Source of the DNA: an uncultured Microbacterium sp.
Lineage (GTDB): Bacteria > Actinomycetota > Actinomycetes > Actinomycetales > Microbacteriaceae
Length of the DNA: 15,894 bases
Direction of reading: 5' to 3'
Assembly (NCBI GenBank): GCA_937926065.1
Contig: CALANM010000179.1
Location: 1-15,894 of the forward strand
Made by a program: the position numbers and the translations under genes. This document shows, in pieces, positions 7,496 to 14,060 of the stretch (positions are counted from its first letter, which is position 1; every line of letters begins with the position of its first letter). Under the pieces are notes generated by a model, which worked only from the letters and a program-made list of their open reading frames with translations, did no database searches and was not told where the DNA came from.

Positions 7496-8131
7496 TCACA
7501 GTTCGTACGTCGGCGATTCGTTCAGCCAGGCGTTCATCCGAGCGTAGAACTCCGCCATCAGATCCGGCCGGTCATCGCCCAGCAGGTCGTCGGGAACGTC
7601 GTAACCGCGGAGGGTCATCGCCCACGCCCAGATGCGGTACGAGGGGCGCAGGTGCTCCACGTCCTCCCACTTGAGCGGAATCGGCGTGCCCGGGACGACC
7701 GGCTGGATCGAATCCTTCTGGTAGATGGCCTCGAACGACAGGAACTTCCACCCCTGGGGAGTGCGCACCGCCTGCGAGAAGAAGCGGCAGTGCTGCGTCA
7801 TGTCGACCTCGATGCCCTCGATGGTCGAGCGGTTCTGGATCTGCGCGTAGCTCTCCGTGATGGCGCGGTCGCCGTTCACCTTCGCGTAGATGGGCCAGAT
7901 GGGGTGCTTGCTGTGGCGACCCTTCTCCGCCATGTCCTTCGACATGGCCGAGAACTCGGCGCCAGTGCCACGGAACCACGTCGTGCGCACATACGACTCG
8001 GGCAGGTAGTGCTCGGTGAGGCCGTCCCAGTCGCCGCTGTCGCGCGCGAAGCGCTCGCTGCGGATGAGCTCGAACAGTCGGAACTGGTCGATCTCGGCCT
8101 GAGTGAGGGTGGTCTCGGCGAGTTCGGTCAT
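7496..8131 (-). CDS. NTF2/SnoaL-like protein
   Basis: The 211-residue product starts at ATG 8131 behind a strong AAGGAAGGA site (8 nt spacing). Its first ~150 residues fit the NTF2-like alpha+beta barrel: three N-terminal helices with LFELIRSERFARDSGDWDGLTEHYLPESYVRTTW, then strands with HPIWPIYAKVNGDRAITESYAQIQNRSTIEG and CRFFSQAVRTPQGWKFLSFEAIYQKDSIQP. The ~60-residue tail (rich in Trp, Tyr, Arg) is longer than in simple SnoaL domains. The fold includes isomerases, cyclases, dehydratases and the beta subunits of ring-hydroxylating dioxygenases, so the activity cannot be read off. Between an importer and a monooxygenase it may act on the imported compound or its hydroxylated product. No dioxygenase alpha subunit is present. 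Confidence 0.83.
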   Translation of the reverse strand: MTELAETTLTQAEIDQFRLFELIRSERFARDSGDWDGLTEHYLPESYVRTTWFRGTGAEFSAMSKDMAEKGRHSKHPIWPIYAKVNGDRAITESYAQIQNRSTIEGIEVDMTQHCRFFSQAVRTPQGWKFLSFEAIYQKDSIQPVVPGTPIPLKWEDVEHLRPSYRIWAWAMTLRGYDVPDDLLGDDRPDLMAEFYARMNAWLNESPTYEL

Positions 8132-8182
8132 GGGGTGTGTCCTTCCTTATTGCTTCTCTTGCTCTTGCCTCTGCTGCTGCGC

Positions 8183-8992
8183 TTACCGCACAGTCGGCAG
8201 CGATCCTGTACGTGCGCCGCGCTTGGCCTGCTGCACGAGTTCGTAGATCCGGGCGCGGTATTCGCCGAACTCGGGAAGCATTCGCGTCTCGAGCTGCGAC
8301 CGCTGCTCGGGCAGCTCGATGGGAATGTCCGCGAGCACCTCGGTCGGTCGGTCACTGAGCACCAGCACGCGCTGGCTGAGGTAGATCGACGACTCGATGT
8401 CGTGCGTCACGAACAGCACCGTCACTCCGAGTCGCTTCCACAGCTCGCGCACGAGGTCTTCGAGGTCAGCGCGGGTCTGGGCGTCGACCGCTGCGAACGG
8501 CTCGTCCATGAGGAGCAGGCGCGGCTCGTACGCGACGGCACGAGCGATCGCCACGCGCTGCTGCATGCCGCCCGAGAGCTGCCACGGGTAGGAGTTCGCG
8601 TTAGCCGACAGCCCCACGGCCTCGAGGGCATCGGCGACGAGACGCTCGCGCTCGGCCTTCGGCACGCCCTTCTCGATGAGCGGCTGCGCGACGTTCCGTC
8701 CGACGGTCATCCACGGGAACAGGCTGCGGCCGTATTCCTGGAACACGACGGCCATGTCGGCCGGCGGCTGCGTGATCACGCGGTCCTCGAAGCGGATCTG
8801 GCCCGACGACGGCGGGAGCAGGCCGGCGATCGAGCGCAGCAGCGTTGTCTTGCCGGCGCCGGACGGTCCGACGATGCAGGCGAACTCGCCGGGTGCGAGC
8901 TGGAAGTCGAGGTTGTGGATGACCTCCGTGACGCCCTTGGGGGTCGAGTACGCCTTACGCAGGTGCTCGACGCTGAGCAGGATTTCGGACAT
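8183..8992 (-). CDS. NitT/TauT-type ABC transporter ATP-binding protein
   Basis: This 269-residue cytoplasmic ATPase powers the importer formed with the two neighbouring permeases. All hallmarks are present: Walker A GPSGAGKTT (42-50), Q-loop Gln85 (VVFQEYGRSLFPW), signature LSGGMQQR (139-146), Walker B LLLMDEPF (159-166) and switch His197 (FVTHD). The sequence is closest in style to the SsuB/TauB/ThiZ group serving sulfonates, taurine, nitrate and thiamine precursors. The ATG at 8992 is 3 nt after the upstream permease stop, indicating tight coupling. The 51-nt gap to the NTF2-like gene is purine-rich and ends in that gene's strong binding site. The substrate is not determined. Confidence 0.95.
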   Translation of the reverse strand: MSEILLSVEHLRKAYSTPKGVTEVIHNLDFQLAPGEFACIVGPSGAGKTTLLRSIAGLLPPSSGQIRFEDRVITQPPADMAVVFQEYGRSLFPWMTVGRNVAQPLIEKGVPKAERERLVADALEAVGLSANANSYPWQLSGGMQQRVAIARAVAYEPRLLLMDEPFAAVDAQTRADLEDLVRELWKRLGVTVLFVTHDIESSIYLSQRVLVLSDRPTEVLADIPIELPEQRSQLETRMLPEFGEYRARIYELVQQAKRGARTGSLPTVR

Positions 8993-8995
8993 TGT

Positions 8996-9775
8996 TTAGC
9001 CTCCGAGGTCGGTGTTTGCCTTGAAGCCCTGGTACCAGGCGAGCGCGCGACGTTCGACCAGGATGAAGATGCGGGACAGTGCGAAGCCGAGGACGCCGAG
9101 CAGGATCACGCCCGACCACATCTCGGGGATCGAGTACTGGTGCTGGAACTGCACGATCTGGAATCCGATGCCGTTCGACGCGGCGAACATCTCGCTGATG
9201 ACCATCATGATGATCGCGATCGCGAGGGCCTGTCGGGCTCCCGTGAAGATCTGCGGGCTGGCACCGGGGAGCACGAGATGGAACAGGCGCCCCGTCTTCC
9301 GGTACCGGTACGTGCGAGCGGTGTCGCTGAGCACCTCGTCGATGCCGCGCACGCCCTCGATCGTGTTGAGGAGGATCGGCCACACGCAGCCGACGATGAT
9401 CACGACGACGCGCATCGTGTCGCCGATGCCGAGGAACAGCATGATGACCGGCACCATCGCGGTCGGCGGCGTGGCGCGCATGAACTCGAGGATCGCCTCG
9501 GTGAGCCCGCGCGCGATCCGTGACAGTCCGAGCAGGATCCCGAGCAGCACCCCGATCACGACAGCCGCGAAGTAGGCGATCGCCAGACGACCGAGCGACG
9601 GGAACACGTGCGCCGAGATCCGCGCGAAGTCCCACGTCACCGGGAACTCGGCGAGGATGTCGGGCAGCGGCGGGAAGAAGAAGGAAGGGTTGAGCGTCGA
9701 GGCGATCCACCATGCCGCCAGCAGCAGGGCCGGCAGGACGATCAGATAGGCGAGGCTCTTGAGAGCGCGGATCAT
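8996..9775 (-). CDS. NitT/TauT-type ABC transporter permease
   Basis: The 259-residue membrane protein has about six hydrophobic segments, beginning with LAYLIVLPALLLAAWWIAS. The cytoplasmic EAA-type loop is near residues 150-190 (EVLSDTARTYRYRKTGRLFHLVLPGASPQIFTGARQALAIA), where it docks on the ATPase. It belongs to the binding-protein-dependent permease family of the SsuC/TauC kind. The start codon overlaps the stop of the upstream permease by 4 nt (ATGA), and the ATPase gene begins 3 nt after its stop. A second, distinct permease is encoded next to it, so the transporter probably uses a heterodimer rather than the homodimer common in this family. Confidence 0.93.
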   Translation of the reverse strand: MIRALKSLAYLIVLPALLLAAWWIASTLNPSFFFPPLPDILAEFPVTWDFARISAHVFPSLGRLAIAYFAAVVIGVLLGILLGLSRIARGLTEAILEFMRATPPTAMVPVIMLFLGIGDTMRVVVIIVGCVWPILLNTIEGVRGIDEVLSDTARTYRYRKTGRLFHLVLPGASPQIFTGARQALAIAIIMMVISEMFAASNGIGFQIVQFQHQYSIPEMWSGVILLGVLGFALSRIFILVERRALAWYQGFKANTDLGG

Positions 9776-10623
9776 GACGCCTCCTTGCGGATCGAGGGAT
9801 GCCAGAACAGCAGCCCTCGCTCGACCAGTCGCGCGACCAGGTTGACCAGCACACCGAGCGCGCCTGCCACGAAGACGAGCGCGTACATCGACGGGACGGC
9901 ACCCGAGGTCTGCGCGACCGCCAGCAGGTTGCCGACGCCCGGGGTGCCGATGATCAGCTCACCCGTGATCGTGAGGATGATCGCGATGGACGCCGCGAGC
10001 CGGAAGCCCGTCACGGCGTAGGGAAGCACCGTCGGGAAGACGAGACGACCGGCGACGCTGCGGATCCGGAACCGGTAGACACGTGTCGTGTCGCGAGCGA
10101 CCGGGTCGACGTCGCGCATGCCCTGCACGACCTGGACGAACATCTGCCAGAAGGCCGCGTACACGACCAGCAGCAGGGTCGACGCCATCGTGGTCCCGTA
10201 CATCAGGACGGCTACGGGGATGAGGGCGACCGAGGGGATGGGGCGGAGGAACTCCACTGTGGAGGATGTCGCCGCACGGAGGAAGCCGCTTGAGCCGATG
10301 ATGCTCCCGAAGACCAGCGCTGCGATCACCGAGATGGCGATGCCCGTGAACCACGTCGTCAGTGTCTGACCGAGTGCGATCCAGAAGGCCGCATTCTGCA
10401 GGTGGATGAAGAGCGCCGCGGCGATCTCAGAGGTGGGTGGCAGGTACTTCGCGTTCGTGACGCCCACACGCGGCAGGATCTCGAGCAGCGCGAGCACAGC
10501 CACGACGCCGATGGTCGAGAGTGCCCACGCGGGCATCCTGAAGGGCGTGGCGCCGCGGCGCGGGCGGGGTGCAGTGGGCACCCCACCCGCGGCGGCGCGC
10601 GACGCGTCGAGGGTCGCAGTCAT
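9772..10623 (-). CDS. NitT/TauT-type ABC transporter permease (second subunit)
   Basis: The 283-residue membrane protein has a ~28-residue cytoplasmic N-terminus rich in Pro, Arg and Ala, then a first span at MPAWALSTIGVVAVLALLEI and about five more. The EAA loop is DVDPVARDTTRVYRFRIRSVAGRLVFPTVLPYAVTGFRLAAS, close in form to that of the next permease. It starts 18 nt after the binding-protein gene and overlaps the next gene by 4 nt. The ribosome binding site is weak (GAG 12 nt from the ATG), so translation may be coupled to the gene before it. The two permeases are paralogues. Confidence 0.92.
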   Translation of the reverse strand: MTATLDASRAAAGGVPTAPRPRRGATPFRMPAWALSTIGVVAVLALLEILPRVGVTNAKYLPPTSEIAAALFIHLQNAAFWIALGQTLTTWFTGIAISVIAALVFGSIIGSSGFLRAATSSTVEFLRPIPSVALIPVAVLMYGTTMASTLLLVVYAAFWQMFVQVVQGMRDVDPVARDTTRVYRFRIRSVAGRLVFPTVLPYAVTGFRLAASIAIILTITGELIIGTPGVGNLLAVAQTSGAVPSMYALVFVAGALGVLVNLVARLVERGLLFWHPSIRKEAS

Positions 10624-10641
10624 GGTCTTGTGGAACTCGTA

Positions 10642-11619
10642 TCAGGGAAGGAGGGCGTTGACGTCGACTGCGGCGTCGACCTGACCGGTCTCGAGCAGGA
10701 GGTCGGCGAGCAGCTGAAGCGTCTCGATGTCGACCTCGGTGTCGAACTTGGGCAGCACCGCGTTGGCCTTCACCTCGTCGCTGAGCTCGGTGTATTCGCT
10801 CAGGATGGCGCGGACTTCCTCCGGGTTCTCGTTGGCGTAGGCGAAGGCCTTTGCCAGCGCCGCCTGGAGCTTCTCGACGGTCTCGCCGTTCTTCCCGATG
10901 TAGTCGGCGGTCGTGAAGTAGGCCGCGACCATGAAGTTGTCCTTCATGTCGGCGAAGTTGGAGAAGATCTCCACCGCGCCGTCCGCCTTGGCCTGGCTGA
11001 GGAACGGCTCGCTCATGACGGCGGCGTCGACCTGTCCGGTCTCGAGCGCCGCCGGGGTGTCGGCGGCACCCAGCTCGACGAGGTTGACGGAGATGCCCGC
11101 GTGGCTCGACAGGTAGCGAATCGTCAGCGGGAAGATGCCGCCGAGCGATGTCACGGCCACGTTCTTGCCGTCGAGGTCGGCGATCGAAGAGATGTCGCTC
11201 CCGTCCGCGGCGACCGTCGCGGCGATGTCGTTGCCCGACTCGCCCGTCGAGTACACGCCGGCTGAGACGGCCTTGAGCGGAAGGCCCTTCTGCGAGGCCG
11301 TGAGCAGCGCCGCGACGTTCGAGAAGCCGAAGTCGAGGTCGCCGGAGACGACAGCCGGCACGACCGCGGAGCCGGAGGCCGCCTGGACCAGCTCGAGGTC
11401 GATGCCCTCCTCCTCGAAGAAGCCCTTCGACTCACCGAGGTAGATGGCGGCGACGTCGATGTTCGGCAGAACGCCGACCTTAACGTGCTCGAGTTCAGTG
11501 GGAGCGCCTGCGTCGCCACTGGTCGAGGGCGTCGAAGCGCCTGAGCAGGCCGTCAACGCGAGCGAAACAGCTGCGAACGCCGCAACGGCAGCCGAGATGC
11601 GAGAGAGGTGCAGGGTCAT
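10642..11619 (-). CDS. NitT/TauT-type ABC transporter substrate-binding lipoprotein
   Basis: The 325-residue product starts at ATG 11619 behind AAGGAAGAG (6 nt spacing). The signal peptide ends in a lipobox, LALTAC, with Cys25 as the expected lipid-anchored residue; a Ser/Thr/Gly linker follows. The mature part is an NMT1/SsuA-like periplasmic-binding fold: VGVLPNIDVAAIYLGESKGFFEEEGIDLELV, then VSGDLDFGFSNVAALLTA and DLDGKNVAVTSLGGIFPLTIRYLSSHAGI, then LETGQVDAAVMSEPFLSQA. Relatives bind sulfonates, nitrate, aromatic acids or pyrimidine precursors of thiamine; the ligand cannot be named. It is the first gene of the operon, 18 nt before the first permease. Confidence 0.94.
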   Translation of the reverse strand: MTLHLSRISAAVAAFAAVSLALTACSGASTPSTSGDAGAPTELEHVKVGVLPNIDVAAIYLGESKGFFEEEGIDLELVQAASGSAVVPAVVSGDLDFGFSNVAALLTASQKGLPLKAVSAGVYSTGESGNDIAATVAADGSDISSIADLDGKNVAVTSLGGIFPLTIRYLSSHAGISVNLVELGAADTPAALETGQVDAAVMSEPFLSQAKADGAVEIFSNFADMKDNFMVAAYFTTADYIGKNGETVEKLQAALAKAFAYANENPEEVRAILSEYTELSDEVKANAVLPKFDTEVDIETLQLLADLLLETGQVDAAVDVNALLP

Positions 11620-11710
11620 GGTGATCTCTTCCTTGAGGTACATCGAGCGCCGATCCGGGTCGGCGGACACGCTTTCCGTGCTTCATGCTTTCGCATCGAC
11701 GGCACGCGGA

Positions 11711-11734
11711 GTCGACTATTTCGGAACAGTCGAC
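11711..11734. repeat. Inverted repeat, candidate operator for the transporter operon
   Basis: GTCGACT (11711-11717) and its exact reverse complement AGTCGAC (11728-11734) are separated by 10 nt, so half-site centres are 17 bp apart. It lies 92 bp upstream of the binding-protein start. It could bind a dimeric regulator or form an mRNA hairpin; no T-run follows. Confidence 0.35.
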
Positions 11735-11815
11735 CGACCGCGCTGGCACGGTGAAGCCTCTGAGGTCGCGCCGGCAGACCGCTAATCCTGCCCTTCGCGA
11801 CGACACCAGCGGGGG

Positions 11816-11844
11816 TTGACAGCGCGGGCTCGACGGCATAACGT
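11816..11844 (+). promoter_or_regulatory. Promoter of the ArsR/SRPBCC unit
   Basis: TTGACA (11816-11821) is a perfect -35 and TAACGT (11839-11844) fits TANNNT, with the standard 17-bp spacing. The expected start of transcription is about 11850-11853, at or just before the ATG at 11853. The transcript should therefore be leaderless or nearly so; no Shine-Dalgarno is present. Confidence 0.75.
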
Positions 11845-11861
11845 ACAACCAAATGGTTGTA
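11844..11861. promoter_or_regulatory. 18-bp palindromic operator over the arsR-type start codon
   Basis: TACAACCA (11844-11851), AA, TGGTTGTA (11854-11861): the two 8-bp arms are exact reverse complements. The palindrome begins at the last base of the -10, covers the likely transcription start and includes the ATG and the next two codons. This is the expected place for an autorepressor site, and winged-helix ArsR proteins bind such dyads. Autoregulation is inferred. Confidence 0.7.
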
Positions 11862-12203
11862 AATGACGAGCCCCGAGAGCTGACCGACGATGAGATCGAC
11901 CGCCTGTTCCACGCACTGGCGGCGGCGACCCGTCGCGACATCCTCCGCCGAACCATCGAGGCGGAGCAGTCGGTCTCGGCACTGGCATCGGCCTACGACA
12001 TGTCGTTCGCCGCAGTCCAGAAGCACGTCGCCGTCCTGGAGGCGGCGCACCTCATCATCAAGCGCGCCGAAGGACGCGAGCGCCTCGTGCGCGCAGATCC
12101 GGCGATGATCGCCCGAGCCCGGGCCCTCCTCGCCCGCTACGAAGACCTGTGGCGAGCACGCATCGACCGGCTCGATGCGCTGCTGGCCGACGCGGACGGC
12201 TGA
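11853..12203 (+). CDS. ArsR-family winged-helix repressor
   Basis: The 116-residue product has the ArsR/SmtB fold: LFHALAAATRRDILRRTIEAEQSVSALASAYDMSFAAVQKHVAVLEAAHLIIKRAEGRERLVRAD. The recognition helix is at about residues 51-65 (SFAAVQKHVAVLEAA), followed by the wing. There is no Cys at all, so it is not a thiol metal sensor of the ArsR/CadC kind. It belongs to the subgroup found next to AHSA1/SRPBCC proteins, whose inducers are mostly unknown. The start codon sits inside the palindromic operator and the mRNA is likely leaderless. The SRPBCC gene follows after 55 nt with its own binding site. Confidence 0.9.
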   Translation: MVVNDEPRELTDDEIDRLFHALAAATRRDILRRTIEAEQSVSALASAYDMSFAAVQKHVAVLEAAHLIIKRAEGRERLVRADPAMIARARALLARYEDLWRARIDRLDALLADADG

Positions 12204-12258
12204 ACGGTCGCCCGCCCCATCCCCCGGGATCCAGACTCACCGACGAGAGGAACCGCAA

Positions 12259-13221
12259 ATGCCTGTCACCGACATCACCACCGACTCCGAGAACCTCACG
12301 ATGACGCTCACGGCCGACTTCGCTGCGCCGGTGTCGCGCCTCTGGTCGGCGTTCACCGACCCGCGTCAGCTGGAGCGCTTCTGGGGCCCTCCGGGCTGGC
12401 CGGCGACCTTCACGGAGTTCGACCTCACGGTCGGGGGACGCGCCCGCTATCACATGACCAGTCCGCGGGGCGAGGCGTCGCGCGGCTCGTGGGAGTTCCT
12501 GAAGATCGACGCTCCGCACTCGTTCGAGGTGATCGACTCGTTCGTCGAGGCCGACGGCGAGCCGCTCGAGGGATTCCCCTCGATGCGCATGATCTTCGCG
12601 TTCGAAGAGACGGATGCCGGTTCGCGGCTGACCAACACGACGTTCTTCACGTCGCTCGAGGCACTCGAGCAGGTCGTGGCGATGGGCGCCGTCGAGGGCT
12701 CGCGCATGGCGATGGATCAGCTCGACGCCGTGCTGCAGGACCTGCGCGAGTACGCGCTCGGCAAGGGGACCCGCACCGAGCTCCTCGACGACCAGCACGT
12801 GCGCATCACGCGTCTCATCGACGGTCCGCGCGACCTCGTGTGGCGGGCTCACCACGATCCGGAGCTGATGAAGCGGTGGCTGCTGGGTCCGGAGGGCTGG
12901 CAGATGGTGGAGTGCACCGTCGGCGACACTTACCGCTACGTGTGGCAGCAGGGCGACGACGAGTCGACGCGCTTCGGCTTCGAGGGCGAGACGCTGCTGC
13001 GCGAGGAGCCGCAGCGCTCCGTCACCACCGAGAAGATGATCGGCACCGACGGCCCGTCCACGCTGAACGACCTGCAGCTGTATGAAGAGGACGGTGTCAC
13101 ACTCCTCACGCTGCTGATCGAGTACCCCGACAAGGACACGCGCGACGCGATCCTCGCCACCGGCATGACCGAAGGCATGGAGGCGTCCTACGCGCGGCTG
13201 GAGCAGACGGTCCTGGTCTGA
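12259..13221 (+). CDS. Tandem SRPBCC (AHSA1-like) domain protein
   Basis: ATG at 12259 follows AGAGGA with 8-nt spacing and gives 320 residues, twice the usual single-domain length. Domain 1 (about 10-155) begins LTADFAAPVSRLWSAFTDPRQLERFWGPPGWPATFTEFDLTVGGRARYHM. Domain 2 (about 165-318) begins VRITRLIDGPRDLVWRAHHDPELMKRWLLGPEGWQMVECTVGDTYRYVW. Both show the AHSA1/Bet v 1 helix-grip pattern: DxxxLWxAxxDPxxLxxWxxG, and a C-terminal helix with GMxxGMEASYxRL in domain 2. This fold binds hydrophobic ligands in a cavity. It forms a unit with the ArsR-type repressor upstream; such pairs are common in actinobacteria, but the ligand and role are unknown. No catalytic residues can be assigned. Confidence 0.88.
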   Translation: MPVTDITTDSENLTMTLTADFAAPVSRLWSAFTDPRQLERFWGPPGWPATFTEFDLTVGGRARYHMTSPRGEASRGSWEFLKIDAPHSFEVIDSFVEADGEPLEGFPSMRMIFAFEETDAGSRLTNTTFFTSLEALEQVVAMGAVEGSRMAMDQLDAVLQDLREYALGKGTRTELLDDQHVRITRLIDGPRDLVWRAHHDPELMKRWLLGPEGWQMVECTVGDTYRYVWQQGDDESTRFGFEGETLLREEPQRSVTTEKMIGTDGPSTLNDLQLYEEDGVTLLTLLIEYPDKDTRDAILATGMTEGMEASYARLEQTVLV

Positions 13222-13245
13222 CGCGGCACAGAACGGATGCCGTGC

Positions 13246-13281
13246 CGGCGGCCGGAGGGGTGGATGCCTCTCCGGCCGCCG
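13246..13281 (+). terminator. Hairpin ending the ArsR/SRPBCC unit
   Basis: A perfect 12-bp GC-rich stem (13246-13257 with 13270-13281) and a 12-nt loop lie 25 nt after the SRPBCC stop. It is followed by GTCGTCTCTCCT rather than a pure T-run. The strength and position suggest a transcription terminator, of the U-poor kind often seen in actinobacteria. Confidence 0.6.
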
Positions 13282-13311
13282 TCGTCTCTCCTGGGCGGTC
13301 GTTCGCGCAGG

Positions 13312-13317
13312 TAGGCT
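13312..13317 (+). promoter_or_regulatory. Candidate -10 element, leaderless start of nucS
   Basis: TAGGCT lies exactly 6 nt before the GTG at 13324. The start would then be leaderless. An AGGTAGG over the same bases might instead serve as a distant binding site. No -35 is clear. Confidence 0.45.
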
Positions 13318-13323
13318 CTTCGG

Positions 13324-14019
13324 GTGCGCCTCGTCATCGCTCGCTGCTCCGTCGATTACACCGGCCGACTGAATGCGCATCTGCCGCTGGCCACCCGCCT
13401 GCTCGTCCACAAGGGCGACGGCTCGCTGCTCGTGCACTCCGACGGCGGCTCGTACAAGCCGCTCAACTGGATGAGCCCGCCGTGCACGCTCACGGTCGAG
13501 GCGCCCGATGAGGAGTCGGCGTCGGCCGGCGTCGTCGAGCACTGGCGTGTGACGCACGCGAAGACCGGCGATGCCCTCCTCGTGCGCATCTACGAGGTGC
13601 TGCACGATTCGACGCACGAGCTCGGGATCGACCCGGGCCTGCAGAAGGACGGTGTCGAGGCCGACCTGCAGCGTCTGCTGGCCGAGCAGGTCGACGTCAT
13701 CGGCGACGGACTCACGCTCGTGCGCCGCGAGTTCCCCACCGCCATCGGCCCGGTCGATCTTCTCCTTCGCAACCCCGAGGGCGGCACGATCGCCGTCGAA
13801 GTCAAGCGCCGCGGCGACATTGACGGCGTCGAGCAGCTCACGCGCTACCTCGAGCTGCTCGGCCGCGATCCGCACCTCGCCCCTGTCACCGGCGTCTTCG
13901 CCGCACAGGAGATCAAGCCGCAGGCTCGCGTGCTCGCGACCGACCGCGGCATCCGCTGCGTCACGCTCGACTACGAAGGCATGAAGGGCATCGAGTCGGG
14001 TGCACCGCGTCTCTTCTGA
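13324..14019 (+). CDS. nucS: Mismatch-specific endonuclease NucS (EndoMS)
   Basis: NucS makes double-strand cuts at G/T, G/G and T/T mismatches and replaces MutS/MutL repair in most actinobacteria. The 231-residue protein begins with the typical MRLVIARCSVDYTGRLNAHLPLATRL, an N-terminal DNA-binding/dimerisation domain of about 110 residues. The RecB-like nuclease domain shows the D-ExK set: Asp145 (GPVDLLLRN), Glu159 and Lys161 (TIAVEVKRRG), with Gln171 and Tyr175 in VEQLTRYLELL. The C-terminus (MKGIESGAPRLF) resembles the beta-clamp-interacting tail of the family. The GTG start is fixed by the conserved N-terminus. It is a single gene or the head of a short unit with the HAD gene 47 nt downstream. 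Confidence 0.95.
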   Translation: MRLVIARCSVDYTGRLNAHLPLATRLLVHKGDGSLLVHSDGGSYKPLNWMSPPCTLTVEAPDEESASAGVVEHWRVTHAKTGDALLVRIYEVLHDSTHELGIDPGLQKDGVEADLQRLLAEQVDVIGDGLTLVRREFPTAIGPVDLLLRNPEGGTIAVEVKRRGDIDGVEQLTRYLELLGRDPHLAPVTGVFAAQEIKPQARVLATDRGIRCVTLDYEGMKGIESGAPRLF

Positions 14020-14030
14020 CTCGGCTGGCG

Positions 14031-14044
14031 ACGTCGGCCGACGT
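14031..14044. repeat. 14-bp perfect palindrome before the HAD gene
   Basis: ACGTCGGCCGACGT is its own reverse complement. It lies between the nucS stop and the candidate -10 at 14055, over the expected -35 position. It could be an operator; having no loop, it is not a good terminator hairpin. Confidence 0.35.
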
Positions 14045-14054
14045 GCCCGCTGAC

Positions 14055-14060
14055 TAGGCT
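14055..14060 (+). promoter_or_regulatory. Candidate -10 element, leaderless start of the HAD gene
   Basis: TAGGCT sits 6 nt before the ATG at 14067, the same hexamer and spacing as at nucS. No Shine-Dalgarno is present. No clear -35 is seen; the 14-bp palindrome occupies that place. Confidence 0.45.

Larger units (their letters stand above)
11620..11852. promoter_or_regulatory. Divergent control region between the transporter operon and arsR-type gene
   Basis: This 233-bp gap must hold the promoters for both directions. For the plus strand a clear -35/-10 pair is visible (listed separately). For the minus-strand transporter operon I see no good -10/-35 pair. Two candidate protein-binding elements are present: an inverted repeat GTCGACT-N10-AGTCGAC at 11711-11734, and a direct repeat GCTTTC at 11671 and 11687 (16 bp apart). 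The latter is the kind of spacing AraC-type regulators can use, though the repeat is short. Confidence 0.5.

Noticed and set aside
7496..8131. Beta subunit of a ring-hydroxylating dioxygenase
   Set aside because: The fold would fit, but no alpha subunit, ferredoxin or reductase gene is in the cluster, and the partner enzyme is a single-component flavin monooxygenase.
7304..9523. A 739-codon plus-strand open frame opposite the AraC, NTF2, ATPase and permease genes
   Set aside because: It crosses four real minus-strand genes and contains only His/Arg/Asp/Leu-rich shadow sequence.
11620..11760. Riboswitch (TPP or similar) in the leader of the transporter operon
   Set aside because: NitT-type transporters can carry thiamine precursors, so I looked for the conserved TPP core, but none of its conserved blocks is present.
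12058..13875. A 605-codon minus-strand open frame opposite the ArsR, SRPBCC and nucS genes
   Set aside because: It is antisense to three recognisable proteins and crosses the strong hairpin at 13246-13281; no family pattern is seen.
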